64,000 bases of DNA from Halovenus sp037080055 (GCF_037080055.1 NZ_JBAOJI010000005.1:186001-250000), one strand, 5' to 3'. Positions 52,196-60,587 are shown, counted from the stretch's first letter. Notes: generated from the sequence alone by a model not told the origin. Made by a program: numbers and translations.

Positions 52196-52666
52196 ATGGC
52201 ACCGACGGCAGGCGATCAGGCACCGGAGTTCGAGGCGTTGCTCTGTACAGGCGAGACGTTCCGATCGACGACACTGGAGGAGGCGCTGGACGGCGGCGGC
52301 GTCCTCGTCTTCTTTGGCTTCGCGTTCTCCGCAATCGACGAGAACTGGTGGAAACGATACGACCGGGCGGACTGGGACGAGTTCGACGTGCCCGTCCTCG
52401 GTGTGAGTCGGGACGGCCCGTACGCACAGAATGCCTTCATCCGCTATCTCGATAGCCCGTTCCGGATGTTCTCCGATACCGACGGCGACGCCTCGGAGGC
52501 GTTCGATCTGCTCACCGAGCGTGGCGGAATGTCCGATACGTCGACACCGATGCGGTCGGTGTTCGTCGTCGACGAGGATGGGGAGATTGCCTACGACTGG
52601 GTGGCCGACGACTGGATTTCGCCGGTCCCACGCGAGGAGATCGAGGATGCAGTCGCGGAGTTGTAG
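52196..52666 (+). CDS. redoxin (AhpC/TSA-like) protein lacking the peroxidatic cysteine
   Basis: The 156-residue thioredoxin-fold protein looks like the peroxiredoxin family: APEFEALLCTGETF, VLVFFGFAFSAIDENWW, VLGVSRDGPYAQNAF and SVFVVDEDGEIAYDW. At the position of the peroxidatic Cys (the C in AFT..C) there is Asp48, in FSAIDEN. The only Cys is C17. It is therefore probably not a peroxidase; a binding or chaperone-like role is possible. Several haloarchaeal redoxins of this kind exist. Confidence 0.8.
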   Translation: MAPTAGDQAPEFEALLCTGETFRSTTLEEALDGGGVLVFFGFAFSAIDENWWKRYDRADWDEFDVPVLGVSRDGPYAQNAFIRYLDSPFRMFSDTDGDASEAFDLLTERGGMSDTSTPMRSVFVVDEDGEIAYDWVADDWISPVPREEIEDAVAEL

Positions 52667-52716
52667 CGGGATCCATTTCCAAACTGTTTAGACCGCTGGT
52701 TGACCTATGACCCGGT

Positions 52717-53754
52717 ATGACAGTACGTGCAGGCATCCTCGGCGCGACAGGGGCAGTCGGACAGCGGCTCATCCAACTTCTCGAACCACACCCGGAGTTC
52801 GAGATTGCGGCACTGACCGCGAGTGAAGACAGCGCAGGGTCGCAGTACAAAGAGGCGGCCAAGTGGCGGATCAACATGCCGATTCCGGACTCGGTCGCCG
52901 AGATGACAGTCGGCGCGACGGCGCCGGAGGACGTTCCCGACGACATCGATATCATCTTCTCTTCGCTGCCGTCGAGCATCGGCGAAGAGGTCGAACCGGC
53001 CTTCTGCGAGGCGGGGTATATCGTCTCCTCGAACTCCTCGAACGCGCGGGCTGACGACGACGTGCCGCTAACGATCCCGGAGATCAACGCTGACCACATC
53101 GATCTGATCGAGGTCCAGCGTGACGAACGCGGCTGGGACGGCGCGCTCGTCAAAAATCCCAACTGCTCGACGATCACGATGGTGCCGCCGCTGGCGGCAC
53201 TGGACGACGCCTTCGGCCTCGACCGGATCACCGTCTCGACGCTGCAGGCGGTCTCGGGCGCGGGCTACTCTGGCGTCACCTCGATGGAGATCATCGACAA
53301 CGCGATTCCGCACATCGGCGGCGAGGAGAACAAAATGGAGACCGAATCCCGGAAACTGCTCGGCGAGTTCGACGGCGCAGAGGTCTCCTGGCACGACGCA
53401 CAGGTCGACGCCTCCTGCAACCGGATTCCGACGCTGGACGGCCACCTCGAAAACGTCTGGACCGACACCGCCGAGGATGCGACCGTCGAGGAAGCGAAGG
53501 AGGCTCTGCGATCCTACCCGACGCTGGATCTCCACAGTTCGCCGGACCAGCTCATCCACGTCTTCGAGCAGCCTGACCGACCGCAGCCGCGGCTGGACCG
53601 CGATACGGAGAACGGTATGGCCATCGCGGCCGGTGGAGTTCAGGAGACAGAGGGCGGACTGCAGTTCAACTGCCTGGCACACAATACGCTACGCGGTGCG
53701 GCCGGCGCGTCGGTACTGAACGGCGAACTGTTGCTCGAACGGGGCTACCTGTAG
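52717..53754 (+). CDS. asd: aspartate-semialdehyde dehydrogenase
   Basis: Asd makes aspartate-4-semialdehyde, the branch point to lysine, threonine and methionine. The 345-residue archaeal-type enzyme has the cofactor loop GILGATGAVGQRLIQLL, the catalytic KNPNCSTITMVPPL with C150, VSGAGYSGVTSMEI and the C-terminal substrate region SCNRIPTLDGH. The start at the ATG at 52717 gives the compact Rossmann N-terminus. No pathway neighbours are adjacent. Confidence 0.95.
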   Translation: MTVRAGILGATGAVGQRLIQLLEPHPEFEIAALTASEDSAGSQYKEAAKWRINMPIPDSVAEMTVGATAPEDVPDDIDIIFSSLPSSIGEEVEPAFCEAGYIVSSNSSNARADDDVPLTIPEINADHIDLIEVQRDERGWDGALVKNPNCSTITMVPPLAALDDAFGLDRITVSTLQAVSGAGYSGVTSMEIIDNAIPHIGGEENKMETESRKLLGEFDGAEVSWHDAQVDASCNRIPTLDGHLENVWTDTAEDATVEEAKEALRSYPTLDLHSSPDQLIHVFEQPDRPQPRLDRDTENGMAIAAGGVQETEGGLQFNCLAHNTLRGAAGASVLNGELLLERGYL

Positions 53755-53799
53755 CTCCAGACCAGTACGTATAGGTGACCGTATCACGAAAGCTCCGGT

Positions 53800-54321
53800 G
53801 TGACAGGGAGCGACCGGACTGCAATTTTGGGTGGGACGTTCACACCGATTCACAACGGACATCGAGCACTGCTACACAAGGCATTCCAGACCGCCTCACA
53901 CGACGGCGAGGGCGACGGGCACGTCATCGTCGGGTTGACCTCATCCGACCTGGCAACCGAGACACGGGGGAACTCGAAACACGCGAAGCAACTCGGCTCC
54001 TACCCCAACCGACGAGAGGCGCTGGCGGGAGAACTCGACATTCTCGCCGAGACGTACTCGGCTAGCTACGAAATCGTCAAATTACAGGATACGTACGGCC
54101 CTGCCGCGACGCGAGCGGACGCCGACGCCCTGATCGTCTCGCCGGAAGCGAAGGCCCAGCGTCGGGCGAACGAACTCAACGAGGACCGTCTCGAACGCGG
54201 ATTAGACCGATTGGAGATTCACACCGCACCATTTGTCGTCGCAGAAGACGGGACCCGAATCAGTAGTACACGAATCAGAAACGGCGAAATCGACCCCAAC
54301 GGTCGAATCCTCGACGAGTAA
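53800..54321 (+). CDS. coaD: archaeal phosphopantetheine adenylyltransferase
   Basis: The enzyme adds AMP to 4'-phosphopantetheine, the penultimate step of CoA synthesis. The 173-residue nucleotidyltransferase starts at the GTG at 53800. It has the nucleotide motif AILGGTFTPIHNGHRALL (T/HxGH class), GLTSSDLATETRG, and the second motif ISSTRIRNGEI near the C-terminus, both expected for the archaeal type. It lies 45 bp after asd, possibly in the same transcript. Confidence 0.9.
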   Translation: MTGSDRTAILGGTFTPIHNGHRALLHKAFQTASHDGEGDGHVIVGLTSSDLATETRGNSKHAKQLGSYPNRREALAGELDILAETYSASYEIVKLQDTYGPAATRADADALIVSPEAKAQRRANELNEDRLERGLDRLEIHTAPFVVAEDGTRISSTRIRNGEIDPNGRILDE

Positions 54322-54345
54322 CGCCCCCCACAGCCGGATCCCTCC

Positions 54346-55701
54346 TCAGATAACGTACTCCGACTCCCGGAACTGCACGTAGTTGCCGCTTTTGAACCGG
54401 CTTCTCGTCCGCTTGTAGCCGTAGAGCAGTTTGAACCCAGTCAGACCTGCTCTGAGTGTACTCCGCCAGTTGTACTCGCCGCGGTTGACCATCGTCTCGG
54501 CCGCGCCGAAGGTACGATCCCAGTCACTGGGCTGGTACCCTCTGACGAGTTCGGCCATCGTGACGTTACGCAGGAACTCGGTCCCGAGCGCTGCTTGCCA
54601 CTCGCGGTTGTACCCGTTGAGATCGCCCTCGCCCGCGAGTCGGCCCGCTATCTTGCCAGTTCTGACTGCGACGTGGTCGCCACCTTCGTGAAACGCCGAA
54701 GTGCCACCCATCGCCCCGCCGACGACCGCGATTCCTGCCTCCGTCGGGGATTCGATGGGGCGCGTCGAGGAGATGGCGTAGGTTTCGGTTCCCTTTCGCT
54801 TGCCTCGGTCCTCCGCCAGCGGGAAGTCCTCGATATCGTATTCGGGATACTCGCGTTCGATCAGTCGCTCGATGTAAGTTCGGCCCTGCGGGATCTGAGT
54901 ATCCTCTTCGCGAAGCAACTCCCAGAGCTGTGGATCGTAGTCGTCGATATCCAGCCCGATGGGCATCGTCAGTCCGATTCGAGCGACTTGGCCGTCGTTC
55001 GGGAAGACCCACGGATAGGCCGTGTGGCCGGGCATCAGCCCCCACCAGAACTTCAGGCGTCCGGGCTCGTAGAGTTCCTCGGGTACCTCGCGGTGCTCCT
55101 GATAGGCGATGTGGTTCACCTCGGTCGGGTTGAGAATGTTCTCGATGGCGTGCTCCGTCGTGAACTGATCGAGGGTCTCGGTTGTGACCGTCCGCTGGGG
55201 ACCGTCGGCGAGGATGAGATACTCCGCCGTGATCTCCTCGCCGTTCGACAGCGTTAGCGTGTGCTCGTGGCTGCCGTTGACCGTGCTCTCGACGTTCGTC
55301 ACGCTATCGCCGATCTGGTAGTTCGCGCCGGCCGATTCGGCTCGTTCGCGGAGCCAATCGTCGAACTTTGCTCGGTGGAATGCCACCCCGAACTCCGGGT
55401 AACTCGCGTCGATACCCGTCTCGTCGATCCGAAACGTCTCCGAGGGCCCGATAAAATCCGCGCCGTCCAGCGATCTGAGGATCACGTCGTCGGGTATCTC
55501 GTCGGGCTCGAAATCCATCAGGTCGATCCAGTAGTCGAGCAACCCCGCCGCGTCGGTCGAGTCGGGTCCGAGTCCTTCGCGGTCCTCCCGCGGAACTCCC
55601 TTCTCGATGACGAGCGCGTTCGCACCCGTCGACGCGGCTGCCGCTGCCGCGGCAGTGCCGGCGGGCCCACCACCAACGATTGCTACGTCGACACGCTCCA
55701 T
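54346..55701 (-). CDS. geranylgeranyl reductase-family FAD-dependent oxidoreductase
   Basis: The 451-residue flavoprotein has the N-terminal dinucleotide-binding motif VDVAIVGGGPAGTAAAAAAA, a second segment, YLILADGPQRTV, and a third, AVVGGAMGGTSAFHEGGDH. The family includes archaeal geranylgeranyl reductases that saturate the isoprenoid chains of lipids, and also halogenase- and squalene-epoxidase-like monooxygenases. The central region contains FWWGLMPGHTAYPWVFP. No lipid-synthesis neighbour helps. The lipid-reductase role is the family expectation, not proven. Confidence 0.8.
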   Translation of the reverse strand: MERVDVAIVGGGPAGTAAAAAAASTGANALVIEKGVPREDREGLGPDSTDAAGLLDYWIDLMDFEPDEIPDDVILRSLDGADFIGPSETFRIDETGIDASYPEFGVAFHRAKFDDWLRERAESAGANYQIGDSVTNVESTVNGSHEHTLTLSNGEEITAEYLILADGPQRTVTTETLDQFTTEHAIENILNPTEVNHIAYQEHREVPEELYEPGRLKFWWGLMPGHTAYPWVFPNDGQVARIGLTMPIGLDIDDYDPQLWELLREEDTQIPQGRTYIERLIEREYPEYDIEDFPLAEDRGKRKGTETYAISSTRPIESPTEAGIAVVGGAMGGTSAFHEGGDHVAVRTGKIAGRLAGEGDLNGYNREWQAALGTEFLRNVTMAELVRGYQPSDWDRTFGAAETMVNRGEYNWRSTLRAGLTGFKLLYGYKRTRSRFKSGNYVQFRESEYVI

Positions 55702-55873
55702 ACCTGTAGGCCAGCCACTCGGTGCTTAAATCCACTGCTATCCGTCTCGATGCCGGTGCCGCTACTCTGTCAGAGTGAACCGCTCCTTCGGCGGCCAACT
55801 ACCCGCATTCATGACTGCAAGCCGATACTTTCTAACCTCGTTCAAAAAACACTATTGCGTGTCACAGTATAGC

Positions 55874-56452
55874 ATGACATCCATGAACGACCAGTCCGAC
55901 TCGGTCAGCACGGCCGTTTCTCGTTCTCGGCGCGTATTTCTCAGTTCGGTCGGAGTTGGACTGGCGTCGCTCTCGACGTTCACCACGGTCGGTCGCCTCA
56001 GTCGGGGTGAGAGCCGGACCGCGGACAAAAGCGACGAGGCGACTCGGCCATCCGAACCGGTCAATACTAAACTCGGTTTCAGTTCGACGGCAGTCACGAC
56101 CAGAGAGACAGTCATCATGACCTGCGAGTGGGAAATCACTACTCGCGTCGCCTCCGGTGGGTTTCACAGCTTGATGGCGGTCGTTCAGTCTGCCACTATC
56201 GATTCTCCAGAACCGATCACAGAGCCGTTTCCACCGGATCGCAGGTGGACTTACGACACGGCGGGTGCGGACATTCCGATTCGTGGCGCGATATATCAGT
56301 GGTCCGCAGCGGACAGGTGGGTCACGCCCTGCACATACCGGGTTGAGGCACTGATCGATCCGTATCATTCGGGAGAAGTCACCGCACTTGTGGGCCCGTC
56401 AGGTGGTGAGTACTTCGACTGGACACGAGAGACAATTTCTGTCGACTGGTGA
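55874..56452 (+). CDS. exported protein of unknown function
   Basis: From the ATG at 55874 the protein is 192 residues with a twin-arginine signal (SRSRRVFLSSVGVGLASL). The mature part is beta-rich with a Trp motif (MTCEWEITTR) and a second, FDWTRETISVDW, at the end. I see no known domain; a C2-like or immunoglobulin-like sandwich is possible. It is convergent with the HalX response regulator, 19 bp between their stops. Confidence 0.6.
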   Translation: MTSMNDQSDSVSTAVSRSRRVFLSSVGVGLASLSTFTTVGRLSRGESRTADKSDEATRPSEPVNTKLGFSSTAVTTRETVIMTCEWEITTRVASGGFHSLMAVVQSATIDSPEPITEPFPPDRRWTYDTAGADIPIRGAIYQWSAADRWVTPCTYRVEALIDPYHSGEVTALVGPSGGEYFDWTRETISVDW

Positions 56453-56471
56453 CTCGGGGCCGTTCGTTGGC

Positions 56472-57092
56472 TCAGGGGGACTGACGGATCGAGGCTGTCG
56501 GCGATGTCAGCCCGGATTTGTCCGATCCCGACGTTGTTTCGAGTGACTCGAACGCCGCACTCCAGTTGATTTCGCTTCCTTCGAGAATCGTGTTGACTTG
56601 CGAGTGTTTGTGTTCGGCTTGCTCACAGAGCTTGAGATACTCTTCGACGCTTTCGAGGTCTTCGGGAGAGGCGCTCGCTTCGACCCGACCGACAGTCGCG
56701 CTGACCGCGAAAAACTCCAACAGCGCTGACTGGTAGGCTTTCTGCGTCCCAATTTTTTCGATCGTCGTTTCGAGGGTTTCTCTATCGGCCGGTTTCCGGA
56801 TGTACTCGTCGACCGGCGACTCCGCGACGGAGAAATTCGCCCTCTCGGAACTGATCATGATGATCTGGCAGTCGTATCCGTCGTTGCAGATCTCCGCCGC
56901 CACGTCGAGACCGGACGGACCAGGCATGTTCCGGTCGAGGAGGACGAGATCGACACTGGGATCGATCTCTTCGAGTGCGACTGTTCCGTTCGGGGCAGTC
57001 CGAACGCCGTGATCTGATTCGAGCCAGAGCGTGTAGAGATCCCGACAGCCCTCGGTATCGTCGACAACTAATATCTCAAGGTTCTCAGTCAT
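56472..57092 (-). CDS. HalX-domain response regulator
   Basis: The 206-residue protein starts at the ATG at 57092. The receiver domain (1-118) has the acidic pair D11-D12, the phospho-accepting D53 (VLLDRNMPG), Ser81 in place of the Thr/Ser switch residue, and K100 (IRKP). The C-terminal HalX domain, a haloarchaeal helical output of unknown function, lies at about residues 115-185. No histidine kinase is adjacent, so the partner is unknown. Confidence 0.9.
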   Translation of the reverse strand: MTENLEILVVDDTEGCRDLYTLWLESDHGVRTAPNGTVALEEIDPSVDLVLLDRNMPGPSGLDVAAEICNDGYDCQIIMISSERANFSVAESPVDEYIRKPADRETLETTIEKIGTQKAYQSALLEFFAVSATVGRVEASASPEDLESVEEYLKLCEQAEHKHSQVNTILEGSEINWSAAFESLETTSGSDKSGLTSPTASIRQSP

Positions 57093-57363
57093 TCTCTTAG
57101 TTCTATCATCGGAGTAGTCTACCCTTAATTGTCGACACCGTCCACAACCGTTCATACCGTTTAGTCTGTTTTCACAGCGTTTAAACGCCACTTTTTACCC
57201 TCTCCTGCCACCATTTACCAAAAATTGGGTTACTGCCGTACTGCCGCCGATACAATTGTCGATACTGATACCGCTCTCTGTCCACCAGTTGTGGGGTCGG
57301 ATTCGGGGCTGGTCGTCGTGTTTAGTCGAATCTGGGTGTACGAAGGGTCTAAACGACTGGCCG

Positions 57364-57630
57364 GCATTCTTTCGAATGCATGCCTTAGTCCCCGCGTGAG
57401 CAGACCCGCTCGGGTGCGATGACAGCGCGGTGAACCCGGGCATGCGATATCCGGCCCCGTTCGGGGCCACACGAGCGGCGACCGCCGCTCGCGCGACTGG
57501 TCATCTTGACGGATGACCCGCCTCGACGGCTGACGCCGTCTCGGCATTCCGGTTATCCTGACGGATAACCCGCCCGGCACGAGGGTTAGCCGGCCGACCA
57601 AGGCACACCGCCGGGAATGACGCCGGTCGT
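57364..57630. other. dense hairpin cluster, possible structured RNA or mobile-element end
   Basis: I folded six perfect or near-perfect stem-loops by eye within 207 bp, and the cluster continues to 57630. They are GCATTC/GAATGC with a TTTC loop (57364-57379; GAAA on the minus strand), GGCCCC/GGGGCC (57453-57468), GAGCGGC/GCCGCTC (57473-57490), GGTCATCT/GGATGACC (57499-57518), GACGGC/GCCGTC (57525-57540) and GGTTATCC/GGATAACC (57551-57570). The last three all close the same TGAC tetraloop (GTCA on the minus strand). A minus-strand TATA-like ATATAAAAT lies at 57648-57656. No ORF with halophile composition fits. It may be a stable RNA or a palindrome-rich mobile element; no known RNA family matched. 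Confidence 0.5.
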
Positions 57631-57652
57631 TAGTGTTCCGGGCGTACATTTT
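57631..57652. repeat. direct repeat copy A
   Basis: This copy of the TGTTCCGGGCGTACA core is 22 bp, identical to copy B over its whole length. It lies between the hairpin cluster and the 3' end of the DUF5615 gene. Only this core is present, without the CTACTAGTAG arm found in B to D. Confidence 0.8.
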
Positions 57653-57673
57653 ATATGTCCGAGAGAGAGGTCT

Positions 57674-58015
57674 CTATAGCCAGTTTCGACTCACGTATTC
57701 GAGCATCACGTCGGACTGGTCTATGTACTCGGAGAGTTCGTATACAATGTCTCCGACTTCTTGGGCCGAAAGGGTCTGATCCTTCTGGAAAAGAATCCCA
57801 ACTGTTTCTTCGATATCGATCTGGGTGAAGAAGAAGTCATCCTGCGTGAGAATGAGGCGATCCGTCTCGCGTCCGTATGTAGCGATCGATTCATCGCCAG
57901 CACCGAGGCCGAGTTCTTCGACATCTCCAACCCACTCGACATCGTATCCGAGTTTCCGTAGGTAGCGGATCGTCGCCTGCTCGACGTTTTCGTCAGCGAG
58001 GATACGATACCCCAT
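57674..58015 (-). CDS. DUF5615-type PIN-like protein, toxin-like partner
   Basis: The 113-residue protein has MGYRILADENVEQATIRYLR (acidic residues in the first strand), DVEELGLGAGDESIATYG and ILTQDDFFF, matching DUF5615, a PIN-like nuclease fold often paired with DUF433. Acidic residues suitable for metal binding are at D8, E9 and D80-D81. It overlaps the upstream DUF433 gene at 58015, so the two are translationally coupled. Pairs of this kind behave as toxin-antitoxin modules by analogy; activity is not proven. The module lies between direct repeats A and B. Confidence 0.78.
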   Translation of the reverse strand: MGYRILADENVEQATIRYLRKLGYDVEWVGDVEELGLGAGDESIATYGRETDRLILTQDDFFFTQIDIEETVGILFQKDQTLSAQEVGDIVYELSEYIDQSDVMLEYVSRNWL

Positions 58016-58296
58016 TAGTCGCGCACATCGTCAGGATCGCTGGTCAAGTGATCGTGCTCCTCGACTGCGGATTGCCGCTGGCGTTCAATCGTACGCATCT
58101 CTTCGGGATGGTCGTGATAGTACGTGAGCGCCCGATAGACATCGGCCACATCGAGGTCATGGCGATCAGCGACTGTTCTCGGAGCGAGCTCTCGCCCTTC
58201 AACCTGCTCTTTGATGAACTGAACAGTAATTCGCCGGCCTTCGAGATGTGGCTCGTCGTGTAGTTCCTGCACGATACGTCTCGTCACTTGGCTCAT
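58015..58296 (-). CDS. DUF433-type antitoxin-like protein
   Basis: The 93-residue protein matches DUF433: EGRRITVQFIKEQVEGRELA followed by a helix-turn-helix-like segment (TVADRHDLDVADVYRALTYY) and HPEEM. Such proteins probably bind DNA and neutralise the partner PIN-like nuclease. It comes first in the pair, as expected for an antitoxin. Repeat B begins 55 bp before its ATG. Confidence 0.78.
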   Translation of the reverse strand: MSQVTRRIVQELHDEPHLEGRRITVQFIKEQVEGRELAPRTVADRHDLDVADVYRALTYYHDHPEEMRTIERQRQSAVEEHDHLTSDPDDVRD

Positions 58297-58350
58297 ACAA
58301 CATGCTACGCCGCCATCATACTTGAACGTCTGGACTGGAGTTCTGTCCGG

Positions 58351-58412
58351 TTTCCACGTTCACCGAGCCTACTAGTAGCTTCTCGCGCGATAGTGTTCCG
58401 GGCGTACATTTT
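58351..58412. repeat. direct repeat copy B
   Basis: This 62-bp copy aligns without gaps with copy C (about 84% identical by eye). It contains the perfect palindrome CTACTAGTAG (58369-58378) and the TGTTCCGGGCGTACA core. It lies upstream of the DUF433/DUF5615 pair in the same orientation as copy A. Confidence 0.8.
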
Positions 58413-58861
58413 GAGTATTCTCCTAGAAATATCTATAAATAATATCTATTGCTTCAGCTACGGTATACCGTTGAGATCGGTTCTTTCGTAGTAATCGCTC
58501 TTCCTAGCGAATTTTTGGAAACAGTCGATGCTGACGAGCCCGGAATGAGGTCTACCGGGAGTATTGACATCTGTCAGCGTTGGATGACCGTGTGAATACA
58601 AGGCGCGAGTCTTCCACGGAATCAGATCCCGATTTCGGGCATTTTGAACACTTCAACATCGGAGAGACAATCTCACTTTGCTCAAACTGGATTGGCTCCG
58701 GGTTTCCGCCATCTTGTAATCTAACTATTTGGGATATTATATTAACTAACGTAGAAAAATCTGCCATACTCAGTCGTTAGAGGCGCGTACCACTGTTAGA
58801 CTCATATACCAAACGACACTTTACTACTGGACACCTACCTGTATATGGAGGCACAAACGAA
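58413..58861. other. AT-rich stretch without a convincing gene
   Basis: A 71-codon minus frame (58552-58767) has a Cys pair but non-acidic, Ser-rich sequence and no promoter; I do not accept it. The last 60 bp before 58862 contain CATATACC and GTATATGGAGG, a TATA-like element and a good Shine-Dalgarno-like sequence for the next gene. Confidence 0.4.
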
Positions 58862-59488
58862 ATGAATCTGAATCGTCGAACGATGTTTGGAGCAATCGGC
58901 GTCATCGCACTCACCCTGTTCGTCATTGCCGGCAGCGGCTTTGCACTCGCGCAGGACTCGGGGTCGTCACCACTCGATGGCGACGATGACGATGACTCGG
59001 TTGCAGAAAGTGAAGTCTCACTCTCTCAGGAGGAAGCAATTAATATTGCAACCGCCGAAGCTGACGGAGACGTTGAGGAAGTCGAACTCGAAAGCGAGGA
59101 TGGCACACCCGCCTATGAGGTCGAATTCGTGACAGCAGACGGTGCCGAAACCGAAGTCGCCGTTCACGCGAATGACGGCACAGTCCTCGAAACAGAGTCA
59201 GAAAACGAGAACGAGGAGATGGAAGAGAACGAAGAGGATGAGATGAAAGAAGACGAGGAGTCCGTTGCGCCCGGCGATGTCTCACTCTCTGAGGAGCAAG
59301 CGATTGATATCGCAACTGCCGAGGCTGACGGAAACGTCGAAGAAGTCGAACTCGAAGCTGAGGACGGCACACCCGCCTATGAGGTTGAGTTCGTGACGTC
59401 GGACAGCTCGGAAACCGAAGTCGCTGTCCACGCGAACGACGGGACGGTGCTGGAGACCCAGACTGAAGACGAGGAAACTGGCGAGTAA
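58862..59488 (+). CDS. exported protein with two tandem PepSY-like domains
   Basis: The 208-residue protein has an N-terminal signal or anchor (RRTMFGAIGVIALTLFVIAG). Two highly similar PepSY-type units follow, at about residues 48-112 and 138-201. Each starts VSLS.E.AI.IATAEADG, continues VEEVELE.EDGTPAYEVEFV and ends VHANDGTVLET. They are joined by an almost pure Glu/Asn/Asp linker. PepSY domains are thought to inhibit or bind proteases outside the cell. The near-identity of the units shows a recent duplication. It is followed by the 3-TM protein and winged-helix gene in the same direction. Confidence 0.8.
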   Translation: MNLNRRTMFGAIGVIALTLFVIAGSGFALAQDSGSSPLDGDDDDDSVAESEVSLSQEEAINIATAEADGDVEEVELESEDGTPAYEVEFVTADGAETEVAVHANDGTVLETESENENEEMEENEEDEMKEDEESVAPGDVSLSEEQAIDIATAEADGNVEEVELEAEDGTPAYEVEFVTSDSSETEVAVHANDGTVLETQTEDEETGE

Positions 59489-59570
59489 GAGCCAACTCAC
59501 CCCCTGCTCGATCAACACACCCTATCGACCCACCAACCATTTAGTCACATTCAACATACTCTGATATCCG

Positions 59571-59867
59571 ATGACGGAAATTGAACTGTTCGAACCGGAG
59601 ACACTCATCCGGACTCTCACGCTCTTGATAACGATGGTGGTGTTTCTCATCACTGCACTTGCCTACTACCGCACCCGGGTGAGTCGCGTCCTGATACTCG
59701 CGCTGCTCGCTGCCTTACTCGCAACCGACCTCCTGTTGGAAGTGGGTGACGAGTTTCTCGAAGAAGGTATCCCCCACTTCGAGTTGCTCACGAGTCTGTT
59801 CGCACTCGGGATTTCACTCCTCTTGTTGGCGACGGTAGTGTGGCGCTTTGAGCGGCAGCCATCATGA
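59571..59867 (+). CDS. small three-helix membrane protein (DUF7521-like)
   Basis: The 98-residue protein has three transmembrane helices (about 10-30, 37-55 and 72-92) with an AYYRTR loop after the first, as in the other small 3-TM proteins of this window (AYYEQR, AYKGYR). The second helix ends with acidic residues (LLLEVGDEFLEEG), as in the others (VEG, IEG). A winged-helix gene follows 52 bp downstream on the same strand. This repeats the regulator/membrane-protein pairing of 24977-25636 in the opposite gene order. Confidence 0.65.
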   Translation: MTEIELFEPETLIRTLTLLITMVVFLITALAYYRTRVSRVLILALLAALLATDLLLEVGDEFLEEGIPHFELLTSLFALGISLLLLATVVWRFERQPS

Positions 59868-59919
59868 CGCTTCGAACACGCCGAGTCGGCTCATATGAAT
59901 AGAACTGAGGGCACACACG

Positions 59920-60459
59920 ATGGGTAGACGCAACTCGCACGATAACAAGGAAGATGTCCTTGAGTTGGAGACACGCAAGGAAATCTTCGAGTACGTGCAG
60001 GCAAATCCGGGGGTCCACTTCAGCCAACTCAAGCGCGACCTCGACATGGAGACGGGGCTCGTCCAACATCACCTATCCACCCTCGAAGACTACGACGTGC
60101 TTACCAGCGAAGATCACCAGGGCAAACGCCGACTGTTCGTCGCCGAGGAACTTGCCGAGGACGAGCGTGCAATCCTCTCTTCACTTCGGTACGAGACGAC
60201 ACGCCACATTCTGCTGTTTTTAGTAGAGGAGTCCACGGCCCGGAACGGAGCGATTGCCGAGGAACTCGGTGTGTCACCAGCGACGGTGTCTTGGCACGTC
60301 TCACGCCTCATCGAGAACGGAATTGTCTCCGAGGTAGAGGATGGCCGGACCACGTACTATACTGTCGCTGACGAGGACCTCACCATGCAACTCCTGGTGC
60401 GATATCAGGAAAGCTTCGTTGACAGAGCTGTGGATAATGTGCTTGATTTCTGGGGCTGA
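59920..60459 (+). CDS. double winged-helix transcriptional regulator
   Basis: The 179-residue protein contains two winged helices: about residues 12-75 (EIFEYVQANPGVHFSQLKRD ... GLVQHHLSTLEDYDVL) and about 88-160 (TRHILLFLVEESTARNGAIA ... VSPATVSWHVSRLIENGIV). Two-winged-helix ArsR-like proteins are common in haloarchaea. It is co-oriented with and closely follows the DUF7521-like gene, so the two probably form one regulatory unit. Confidence 0.85.
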   Translation: MGRRNSHDNKEDVLELETRKEIFEYVQANPGVHFSQLKRDLDMETGLVQHHLSTLEDYDVLTSEDHQGKRRLFVAEELAEDERAILSSLRYETTRHILLFLVEESTARNGAIAEELGVSPATVSWHVSRLIENGIVSEVEDGRTTYYTVADEDLTMQLLVRYQESFVDRAVDNVLDFWG

Positions 60460-60587
60460 CCGATAGGGAATCGCACAAAACAGCGCCGGATCTTCAGTAA
60501 TCTCGCCGCAACATACACGCTCTATATTCAGCACGCCATTCGTGTCCTCTGCTGGTGATGTTCAGCAGAGCCCCTCGCATTATGGTG

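Noticed and set aside
57195..57470. 91-codon minus frame across the first hairpins
   Set aside because: Cys/His/Arg-rich with no halophile composition; the hairpin pattern explains the sequence better.
57364..57630. RNase P RNA, SRP RNA or tRNA
   Set aside because: No GAGGAAAGUC-type RNase P core, no SRP helix 8 signature and no tRNA T-loop were visible; stems are short and tandem.
58552..58767. 71-codon minus frame between repeat B and the PepSY gene
   Set aside because: Non-acidic sequence, no promoter, no similarity I recognise; could be chance in an AT-rich stretch.
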